A stretch of DNA of 64,000 nucleotides from Pleurotus djamor (Eukaryota > Basidiomycota > Agaricomycetes > Agaricales > Pleurotaceae): contig JAPEVF010000123.1 in NCBI GenBank assembly GCA_029747585.1, forward strand, positions 38,605 through 102,604, in the 5' to 3' direction. The notes beneath the pieces were generated by a model. That model was not told the DNA's origin and made no database searches. It saw nothing but the letters and a program-made list of their open reading frames with translations. The position numbers and the translations under genes were made by a program. Shown here one piece after another: positions 55,280 to 64,000 of the stretch. Numbering within the stretch: position 1 is the stretch's first letter; each line of letters opens with the position of its first letter.

Positions 55280-57433
55280 ATGGACCAAGATGGACGCTCA
55301 GAAGTTGCACGCACGATACAGAGAGAAACTGCACACGCAAGAAGTCAACATGCTCCTGGTCTCGCAGCGGAACGCTTACAACTCGCGACCCTTTACGACC
55401 CTTTGAAGGTTGGCGTCACTGTCTTTTACAGATACATCTTGACTGAATTTATGGTTCTTGCCCAGTCTCATGCCCTCAAGGCGGCCACTGGTTCGCTAAC
55501 GGGAATAAAGGCTTTACATACGGAGCTGATCGAACGCGTTCCACCAGCGGAGGACTGTCTTCGTGTTGCCCTAGCCACTATATCAGGCATCGTCGTGGCC
55601 GCCGTTCCTGCTCAGTTGTCTCTGGAACCGTCTGTGCAACAGTCGATCCAATGTGCGGCTCTTTCTTTGCATTCACTCGCGACCCTTGCTCTTGCCGTCT
55701 GCGAGGACCCAAAGCACGCTCTGCCCATGCTCGCATTCATCACAAGACACAATGTCGCCATATTTATCTGGCTCTCCTTCATCCAAATCCACTTCTTCCA
55801 CCCAGGGCCGGACCGTCATTCCGGAATAAGCAAGGGACTCCTTCCTGATGTTGCTCATACTATGGTCGAACAAACCATCCTTGGTTTCGTGAGATTACTT
55901 GCTACGTACAAGGATGACGTCGACTTTCACGACTTGGAATACATCACATCCACAGTGTTTAGTCTGTGGAAAAAGTTTGTGCCCGTGTGTATTGATGAAA
56001 CGAACGACCCCTGCCTCGCGATTGAAGGCTGCACCGCCGTCCTTGTAGCCGATTCCATCATACGCGACTTTCAGCCTCGACCACCGGGCAATCTCGAAAT
56101 CTTTGGTGGCGTCTCCCCAATGATCCATCTTCACCTAGCTTCGGTAGACAAATATATCGACCAAATGACGGCTAGCGAGGGAAAGCGTTCTCATCCTTAT
56201 GCTGCGCTGCTGCAAGCGTTACACAATACCTTGCGTATCTTCAACGCTGGCTTTCTCGCTCGGTGTACCATTGCCGAAGTGTCTAATATGGTCGAGCGCC
56301 TTTCCAACGCCGTTTTATGGTTGATCAATGATCGGCCCCGAGCCCATTCTACATATGGTGTACGATCGAACAACGCTTACCTGCTGGACGACAATGTGTG
56401 TGCTTATTGCCGTTTTCTTGGTCTCTGCCCGACAACGCCGGGGTACTACTCCGTGGAACACGCGGTTCAGCTAGGGCTTGCGGAGAAGTTGCGAGCGGGG
56501 CTTCCTGGTCTTGACTATCTAGTGCCAAATCGTGTTTCTCTGCTTGACCAAGTTATCGACGCCTTCGGTAGCCTTTCGCGGAGCTCCCATTCTAGCTTCC
56601 GCCTTGCGAAGAAGGCCTATGCTTTGAACGCCTGTGTGAGCCGGGAAGATCAATGGCGCAAATTCGACTGTGTTATCGAATTAATGGAACGGTTCAATGA
56701 ATCTGCGAGTAACATGGCTCGGCAGTTGGATTTGTGTTCTACCGTTTGTCTTTACTCTACCTAGCTTCCCTAACGTCTACTCACAGAGGCGATAGTGCTC
56801 NAAAACGTCCTGAAGAAGACCGACTTCGGGTATGCTCTGGCTGTTATGTTTACAAGTATTGCTCTAGTGAATGCCAACGGATCGATTGGGCTCGCGATCA
56901 CCGCACGCTTTGCAAGCTCTTTCGGCTCAGCGGAGGTGCTTACATTCCACCTCGTAACAAGCTCACACTGACCGAATGTGCCAGCCGATCACCGCCTCAT
57001 TCGAACTACCCGTGCAACAGGCTTCCTTCAAATTGCGGTCCAAGAGCAAGTACGACGCGATTCTGCTTTTTACGCGGCGATGAAAACGGCTCTTTCTACA
57101 GCAGCTATGACAGTCCCTTCTAACGAAATACCAATCCTTCATTGCGACCTCAATCCCGCTCTCGCGATGACCGACATCAAAGTCAAACGCTTCCTTGATT
57201 TTCCAGAGATATTTCTCAGCGATGATTGGCAGCCAGAGCTCATGCTCAAGATCACAGAAACCTTGCGGAAGAATGGATATCCGGCTCACTTAATTGTTGT
57301 CTCTTTACCCGTTCGTCCTGGGGTTCTTGAGATCAATATGTTAAGCCCTTTATACACGCTTGGAGTCGTTGGTCTTGTGCCAAACGCGGGACTGTTGCCA
57401 AGCCGTCCTCATATTGTAGAAGGGACCCGCTGA
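55280..57433 (+). CDS. MYND-finger protein, paralog 2
   Basis: About 620 residues. Starts MDQDGRSEVARTIQRETAHA; the segment LATLYDPLK is followed by a 57-nt stop-free in-frame intron (55409-55465) and then SHALKAATGSLTGIKALHTE, matching the other paralogs. Helical body with SLHSLATLALAVCED and FSLWKKFVPVCID; then DLCSTVC and the MYND finger CSGCYVYKYCSSECQRIDWA with HRTLCKLFRLSG, and, after an intron, DHRLIRTTRATGFLQIAVQE and the C-terminal module KRFLDFPEIFLSDDWQPELM with LIVVSLPVRPG. Stop TGA at 57431-57433. One N near 56801. The upstream frame begins only at a TTG, so I chose 55280. Close relative of the gene at 58012. No catalytic motif; probably a scaffold. Confidence 0.84.
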
Positions 57434-58011
57434 TAGTAAGTGGGTAAACGTTAAACACGCTTTCACATCGGCTACCTTCTGAACTCAGAGTGAACAGACT
57501 GCCACCATGGTTGTAAGGCTCCCTGGCGAACGATATCAAGGCGCACTTACATAGATACCACGAAGACATGATCATCATGATTTAGCAGCTAGTATATGTT
57601 GGTCAGGGACCGTCTTGAAGGTGCCGGCCCTGGACTAGCGTGTATCAAGAATGTAGTGACTCTTCGTGGGCGCTACGTCCCATTTGCATGTTTTTGATGC
57701 GGCTGGTAAAGCATTCTACCCAGCACAGAAAGCTCCGTCCGCTATTGACAGGCCCCAACTTAGGATATCTGTCATATGTTATCTTGTAAACCACCACATC
57801 GTATTGCAGTAGATTGGCTTGACTTGTCAACATGTCCTCTCCCCGGTCTCCTAGCTTTGTTCTCCTATACTAGATTTGCGAGCGCTAAGCAACGTCCCTT
57901 AGCGCCTATTACTACCAAGTTTGTCTTGTCATGCTTCCTCGTTCAATCTGGCCTCGGGGACGCACTGAGCCCTCACAGAGCCACAATTCCGCCAATGGTG
58001 CCAGAGGTCGT
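57434..58011. other. Spacer between MYND paralogs
   Basis: About 580 nt. Minor open frames only. No repeats recognised. Confidence 0.5.
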
Positions 58012-60070
58012 ATGAAGCTATCAGCCCTCAGCGAGCCACTCAAGGTAGATGTCCATCCGGAGAAGTTTGATCCATGACTCAATTTTACGTTATTTCCAGT
58101 CTCTTGTCAAGAAGGCCAACGCTGGGTCCTTGACGGAAATCAAGACGCTAAACAAACACCTGCTCGGACATGCCCCGGACAAATCAGAGCTCGTTGTAGC
58201 TGCTTCAGCCATTTGCCTGGGTTTTGACACTGTCCCCACGGAGTGGACAATGGAGGAACCCGTTCAGCTGTCTATCCGCTGTGCGATCGTCTCTATGAGC
58301 TCCCTTGCTACCGTTTCCATATCTGCACCTATCTCTGAAATTCCTCTGGTGATGGGTGTTTTCACTGAGCACAACTCTACAGTGTTTCCGTGGCTTACAT
58401 TCCTCCAAACACACTACTTCCATCCTGGTTCAAATGTAGATTCAGAAGGGTTGAAGGAGATACCTGCCGATATTCCTTCGCCTATACTTGAAATGACGCT
58501 CCTGGATATTATGAAGTTCATCAATCGTGCCAAGCGCTCGGTCGATCTCTCCGCAGACCATTATCTCACCTCTTGCATCTACGACTTATGGAAAAAGCTC
58601 GTATTCATTGACATCGACGAAGACAACACGGATCAACTCTCGATTGAACAAGGCGCCGCCTACCTTGTTGCGAATTTTATCCAGCGAATTTTCGTACAAA
58701 ACACCCCTGGAAAAATCGCTATGTATGGTGGCGTCTCCGCCGTTTCTCAACTTCACCTTGCCGCTGTGGAAAAACACCTGCACAAAATGCGTGCCAGTAA
58801 AAGGAAGCCCGAGCGTGCCTATCTCTCCCTCCTGCAAGCAGTCTACCATGCACTCGAAGTTTTCTCCTTCCAATTTCTCCAACTCGTCCCCGAGATCGAG
58901 GTCATCCCGCTTGTTCGACGGTTGACTGTCGCTGTGGGATGGCTTATCGATGATCGACCTCGCGTTTTTTCCCAGTACGGCGCTGATTCCGATCAGGCAG
59001 AACGTTTGGACAGTATCATTCCCCCGTATTGTCACTTCATCCTCTCGTGCCCAGCCTCGCCCAACTACTATTCGTTAGAGCATATCCTGCATCTTGGGAT
59101 TGTCAAAAAGCTCCGCACCCAACTTCCAGGGCATACTGCTGACCTCGAGACGCCCAACACTAGGGTGTTCGACGGGCTTATCAACTCCGTTGGACTCCTG
59201 GCCCTTATATTCCCTTCGACCATAAAATATACAAAGAAGCTACACGGACTGCCTACGCACTCGAGTCATGACTCGGCATGGGAAAGTCTCGATCGCATGT
59301 TAGAAGCCTCTGAAGTTGAAACCCGAATGGCTGGGGTGATCGCTAAGAATTTGGATGTTTGTCGGACGGTTAGTTCCAGAGTCTGTCTAATCCTCGAACT
59401 GACCTTCATTGCCGCCGCGTATGTAGTGCGGGAAGGGCCCTGAAAATTATGCCCTAAAGACGTGCTCTGGGTGTCGAGTCTTTCGATACTGCTCGACCGA
59501 ATGTCAAAAAAAGGATTGGCATAATGACCATCGCAATATATGCAAACTTTTCCGGCTCTGTGGAGGTAATGAGCTTTATGACTTCATAAACACTCTGCTG
59601 AGAAAATATTTTCAGCCAATCACCATCTTATCCGGTCTGCCAACGGTAGAGGTCTCCTTCGTTTAGGTCTCCAAGAGAAAGTGAGACGCTCCGCCAACGG
59701 CTTCTACGACATCATCGAGGATGCACTCATAGAAGAGAGGCCAACTGTGCCTAAAAACGAGCTACCGGTTGCATGTTACTCCCTGGATCCATCGGAACCA
59801 AGGGTTGAACTAAAAACCATGAGTGATTTCCCCGATATATTCGGTAGCGATGACTGGGACCCACAGTTTCTGCTTCGGACCCAGTATCTTCACGTAATCG
59901 CTGGCATTCCCTCTTTTTTGGTCGTGGTCTCGCTGCCTCTGAAGCCTGGTATCTCGGTTGATTTTCGTATATTCAGCCCTCTGAGTGCCCTTGCACTGGC
60001 GAGGATAATGCCGCTAGGAGATGAGGAATATATCGACCCTGTGAGTAGCCTATACCTCTCATTTAATTGA
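58012..60070 (+). CDS. MYND-finger protein, paralog 3
   Basis: About 600 residues. Exon 1 MKLSALSEPLK then SLVKKANAGSLTEIKTLNKH after a 61-nt or so intron at the same place as in paralogs 1 and 2. Helical body with AIVSMSSLATVSISAPISEI and LTSCIYDLWKKLVFIDIDED; then CRTVC-type lead, CGKGPENYALKTCSGCRVFR, YCSTECQKKDWHNDHRNICK and LFRLCG; then HHLIRSANGRGLLRLGLQEK and the C-terminal module MSDFPDIFGSDDWDPQFLL with LVVVSLPLKPG. The stop at 60068-60070 follows SLYLSFN; the last splice or end is less certain. Shares domain order with paralogs 1 and 2, closest to 2. Inferred scaffold or transcription-related protein. Confidence 0.82.
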
Positions 60071-60407
60071 GACTTATGTCGCAAATCCTAGCGCGACAGC
60101 CGATAAAAATATTGTCAATCCTTTTAATGTCACAGATATGTATCCCAGGTAACAGATCAAAACGCGACTTCAAACGTTCAAGTCGTTCAGTTCCGCTTGA
60201 ACGGCGGACACGTTGCTTTGTATCCCAGGTGCTAATTTAGTAAGCCAAACCAAGAAACCAAGGCTTCGGACGTTGGGTGTACGTTTCTTTTTGTAGTAAC
60301 AGTTTTGTATTTTTGGCGTCATGCAGAATTCATGGATTTGCAAACGATCTTATCTTGAGCCAAGGACAATGCTCAAATTGCACTGCCACATCCACTTTTT
60401 TATCTTC
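60071..60407. other. Short intergenic region with small repeats
   Basis: About 340 nt. The 10-mer tatcccaggt appears near 60139 and 60222; between them cgttcaag is mirrored by cttgaacg (60178-60205 region), a possible hairpin. Promoter of the next gene. Confidence 0.5.
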
Positions 60408-61102
60408 ATGGCCACCTCTCCTCGTAGAATCGTTGTCCTGATATCCGGTTCAGGTCGGCCTACATCTCATCTAATCGGTCTAAATCATAAAATGCAACAA
60501 GCATATTTGTAGGAACAAACCTACAGGCCCTCATCGATGCAGTCAACACCCCTTCTCTCCCCAACACTTCCATTGTCCTGGTCGTATCGAATCGTAAAGC
60601 AGCTTACGGCCTGACGCGAGCATCTCAAGCTAATCCGCCCATCCCAACGCACTACATATCCCTTCAAACATACCTCAAGCAGAATCCCGATAAAACACGT
60701 TCGGAATATGATCGCGAAGTTGGGAAGATTGTAAAGCAAGCGTCCCCCGATGCAGTCATCCTCGCTGGATGGATGCACGTGTTCGGCGAAGGATTTTTGG
60801 AGGCGATGGGGTCAATACCTGTGATTAACCTGCATCCTGCACTGCCCGGAGCTTTCGATGGCACGCACGCTATCGATCGTGCGTATGAAGCGTTCCAAAA
60901 CCATGAAATCACGAAATCTGGGGTCATGGTTCATCGAGTGGTGAAGGAAGTTGATAGAGGAGAGCCGATACTGGTTAGAGAGGTTGAATTCCGTAAGGGA
61001 GAGACGAAGGATGCGTTTGAGGAAAGAATTCACCAGGCTGAGTGGGAGGTTATCGTTTTGGCGACGAAGACAGTGCTCGATGAACTGCAGAACTCTGAGT
61101 AG
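60408..61102 (+). CDS. ADE8: Phosphoribosylglycinamide formyltransferase
   Basis: Purine biosynthesis step 3: transfers formyl from 10-formyl-tetrahydrofolate to GAR, cytosolic. MATSPRRIVVLISGSG, split by one intron (donor after GSG at 60453) from TNLQALIDAVNTP; then VVSNRKAAYGLTRA, VILAGWMHVFGEGFL, the active-site INLHPALPGAFDGTHAIDRA (Asn, His) and GVMVHRVVKEVDRGEPIL (Asp). Ends DELQNSE with stop at 61100-61102. About 215 residues, normal for the monofunctional fungal enzyme. Start ATG at 60408; an upstream in-frame ATG at 60321 would add 29 residues and looks less likely. Single housekeeping gene. Confidence 0.93.
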
Positions 61103-61336
61103 ACTTTGTGACACTACAGGCTCCCATAGGCTCACCTAGATCGATCCGCTGCATGGAATATACGTTCCTATCTCAGGCGTTGGTCTTCGTTCAATATGTC
61201 GCGGATCGTTGTGCAGACAACTTCGCTGCCCCCTATAGAGCCTTGTGCTCCTGAAAAGAACAGGAGGTCATAGAAGAGTTGGAAGTTGAAGGCCTTGAGG
61301 CATCCGCGTGGATAACCAGCGCAGTTACGAGCCTTC

Positions 61337-62707
61337 ATGTCGACCCCTTCATCGTCGACCCTACTCAACACGTTCTCCTTCGCTCAGCCTTGTGCCCCTA
61401 AAATCCCTGAGCATCTCAAAAGTTCCACCGACATCTGGGATATCGTATTCGACTTTGTCCGTGATGACTCTCCCACTCTAAAATCCTGCGCTCTTGTGAA
61501 GAGCAACTGGGTTACATCTATCTACAAGCACCTGCACCGCAAACTCGTTATCTCGCATCGACTTCGCAACACAGTTCAACCGGGGGATGACAGTAGTGTT
61601 GCATTCATGAAGGCACTTGCATCCTCTCGTGTCCTTCCATTTGTCAGAGAACTTGGATTGGAATTCAAGCGACGCTCCTCTGACTACGCTAAAACTCCGT
61701 GGTGGAGTCCTCATCTTCGCGGGCTTCATTTTCAACCGCTGAGGGCAATACATCTCATTCGCGCCGACTGGGACTATGGTGCGACATCCTTCGGGGTGGA
61801 TTTGACCAAGTTCTTTCAAAATCATCCCATCCAAAGTTTGACATTATCAAGATGCCTCATAACGAGCACCTTTTCCATCCGACTTCTCTGTCCACATAAC
61901 ATCGATGCCATCAGGGAGCTCATTCTCGATCAAATCGTCCATCTCGAGTTGGAAAGCCCTTTAACAATCCCTCCTAGTCCGGTGGGAATGCAGCCATACG
62001 ATGACCCCTTCTCGTGTCAGCTCGAAACTCTCAAAATACATGGCGATAGTCACAGGAACATATGGCTTCTAAGTGACTTACTGAGCTTAGACCTGGACCT
62101 GTCCCATCTCACCACGTTGTGCCTCACCACGTCATCCTTTGTCAATACCCAGGGCTCGATAGAGCTTCTAGAGCATTGCAAAGAGACTGTGCAGCATCTG
62201 GAGATGGCCGTGAAAACAGACATGCTTCTTGCTGGTAAGTTCATATTATCCTGGTGACTGCGCAGGTATTTATATTCGTTCTTAGAAATCAGTCTGTGGG
62301 ATTATCTATCTCGCTTCTCAATCCTGGAGACTCTACATCTAGTTTCAGACGGTTCGCTACCCAACTTGACGGAGTTCAACCCTCCCCCGACGCTACGCGA
62401 AGTATACGCTGAGCTACTTCTACCATCAGCCGCACACGTGGTCGATTTCGCCCGGGAAGAGACGATCCAGATGAACGGTTGGATGAACGACCGCCCAGTC
62501 TATTCCGGTATAGATGTGGTGTTTGCCTTGGCCGTACCATTCTCTGGCTACTTGAAGCTTGCTAGCCACTTTCTAATCCCACACAAAGTCAAGCTTGTCA
62601 TGCCGCCACTTCCAGTCGGAGAAAGCAAGATTGTTCGACTACTTCCGGATGTTCAAGTTCGAAGGGAAACTGAGCGCAAAAGAGGAAGATCCAGGTATGC
62701 TCACTAG
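61337..62707 (+). CDS. F-box-like protein, tandem copy 1
   Basis: About 435 residues in two exons. N-terminus MSTPSSSTLLNTFSFAQPCA, then the F-box-like motif KIPEHLKSSTDIWDIVFDFV with LKSCALVKSNWVTSIYKHLH, a following RKLVISHRLRNTV and an LRR-like series (LDLDLSHLTTLCLTTSSF). Exon 2 starts near 62286 with EISLWDYLSRFSILETLHL and ends KRGRSRYAH. Putative SCF adaptor. The first 300 residues align throughout with the next gene, so the pair arose by tandem duplication. ATG at 61337, stop at 62705-62707. Function otherwise unknown. Confidence 0.8.
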
Positions 62708-62883
62708 TCGCGGTACTCTGATACTAGTACTACAGAGTATCGGACAAAAACAATGGTTGAATTGAAACTTCACGTCGCTTTCTCCCCTATTGTAAGTTCA
62801 GTCCCTGATGGAGACAGGAGGTGAATATGGCCTTGTGGCGCACGCGTGGGCAGAGAGTTAGAGTGACTTGACGGCAAACCGTC

Positions 62884-63804
62884 ATGTCGACTTTCCCATT
62901 ATCAAGCCAGTTCACGTTCTCCTTCGCTCAACCTTCTGCTCCTCCGAGTCGAATTCCAGAGCATCTGAAAACCTTAACTGATATATGGGACATCGTCTTC
63001 CGATTTCTCCAAGACGACCCTCCCACTTTGAAGGCCTGCGCTCTCGTTAAGAGCCTCTGGACCACATCGATCTACAAACATCTCCACCGCAAACTTGTTA
63101 TTTCGCGTCGACTTCGACGAACTGTCCGACCAGAAGATGTCAGTGGTGCCGCATTGATAGAAGCACTCGCCTCCTCTCGTATTCTCGCGTATGTCAAAGA
63201 ACTCGGGTTGGAATTTAAACGTTTATCATCGGACTCGCCGGCTGTTCCATGGTGGGCTGATCAGCTCCATAAACTGCACTTCGAACCACTCCATGCGGTC
63301 CATCTCATCCGCGCGGACTGGGACTACGAATATATGTGTTTCAATAAGATTAACTTGGTCGAGTTCCTTGGGAATCACCCAGTCAAGACTTTGAAACTCT
63401 CGGAATGCATCATCACCAGTACATTCTCCCTACGCCGGTTCTGTCGGTACAATATCAACACGATCACCGAGCTCGTTCTCGATCAAATAGAACACGGGAG
63501 TGAACCACCTATGAGGATGAAACGGCGATACGAGGAACCGACCTTGTGTAAACTCAAATCTCTCAAGGTGCATTCCGTCCGACACGGATGGTATGTAGAG
63601 GAGCTGTTGCTCTTGGACCTCGACCTCTCCCATCTCACAACGTTGCATGCGACCACGACATCCTTCTCTCATCCAGTCCCCGTTAATTTTCTCAAGAATT
63701 TCGAGGAGACTGTGCGGCATTTGAAGATTATCGTGACACCGGAAATGGCAGACAGCAGTAAGTCTCGATATCACAAACACTGCGCGCATGGAAAGTTACT
63801 TTAA
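62884..63804 (+). pseudogene. F-box-like protein, tandem copy 2, 3' end lost or displaced
   Basis: Exon 1 of 290 or so codons matches copy 1: MSTFPLSSQFTFSFAQPSAP, RIPEHLKTLTDIWDIVFRFL, LKACALVKSLWTTSIYKHLH, LVISRRLRRTVRPED and LDLDLSHLTTLHATTTSFSH. At the place where copy 1 has its intron (after PEMADS, donor gtaagt near 63757) no matching exon 2 follows within the window; instead the frame runs to a stop at 63802-63804 and the sequence turns into AT-rich repeat-like DNA. Either the second exon lies beyond 64000 or it was lost by insertion. ATG at 62884. I mark it as possibly broken; it may also just be truncated by the window edge. Confidence 0.6.
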
Positions 63805-64000
63805 GGGAGTGGATTCAATTAGTAACGAAATAGTACGCGAGCGCGTCTCACAATAATGATTGGTTACTTACAGTCAAAGTATCGTACTCGATGGGTTTTG
63901 TACTTCCGAAAGTAACACCATGCCTTCAAAATAAGTAACCGACCAATAAAGAAATAATTTTGTCGTACTTTTTGTTAAAAGTTAACTTATCAGGGACCCT
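63790..64000. repeat. Candidate repeat element with GTTACT/AGTAAC words
   Basis: In about 200 nt the hexamer GTTACT or its complement AGTAAC occurs at least five times (63797, 63820, 63863, 63910 and 63933 areas), with GTTAAC near 63980. AT content rises. It starts at the intron position where copy 2 of the F-box pair loses homology to copy 1. Could be the end of an inserted element running beyond the window; identity unknown. Confidence 0.4.

Overview
The window is nuclear DNA from a filamentous basidiomycete, most likely a mushroom-forming agaricomycete. Nearly every gene is cut by several GT-AG introns of about 45-70 nt. Genes lie close together on both strands. Recognisable families fit that group: secreted M28 leucine aminopeptidases, a trichodiene/protoilludene-type terpene synthase, MYND-finger and F-box paralogs, MARVEL-like four-helix proteins and zinc-finger PARP-like proteins. 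Scattered N bases show draft-quality sequence. No tRNA, rRNA, CRISPR array or intact transposase was found. Exons were inferred by eye from splice signals and paralog comparison.

Layout. 0.2-7.5 kb: aldose 1-epimerase, an F-box-like protein, a secreted Agaricomycete-type protein. 7.7-16.1 kb: the most interesting block. It holds a zinc-module protein, a NADAR-domain protein and three PARP-like ADP-ribosyltransferase genes, two of which fuse the same zinc modules to the PARP-like domain. 16.3-23 kb: a four-helix membrane protein, a sesquiterpene synthase whose aspartate-rich motif is displaced, and two tandem secreted leucine aminopeptidases. 23.6-29.5 kb: MYND paralog 1, a MARVEL-like protein and an O-methyltransferase. 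30-37.6 kb: a PLP-homeostasis protein (YggS/PLPBP family) and a very large PPS1-like dual-specificity phosphatase. 38.4-46.1 kb: a cytochrome P450 and three tandem MARVEL-like genes, with a 2-kb gene-poor gap. 46.6-55.1 kb: lariat debranching enzyme DBR1, a repeat-bearing gene-poor stretch, an unassigned gene with a repeated module, and the ALG12 mannosyltransferase. 55.3-60.1 kb: MYND paralogs 2 and 3. 60.4-64 kb: GAR transformylase and two tandem F-box genes, the second cut short by repeat-like DNA.

How genes may work together. The housekeeping genes (galactose mutarotase, DBR1, ALG12, ADE8-type GART, PPS1, PLPBP) are unrelated single genes. The 7.7-16.1 kb block reads as a local family radiation around ADP-ribose chemistry: possible writers (PARP-like), possible adaptor (zinc modules only) and a possible eraser or NAD-metabolite hydrolase (NADAR). 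Terpene synthase, O-methyltransferase and P450 lie within 23 kb but are separated by unrelated genes, so a natural-product cluster is only a weak possibility.
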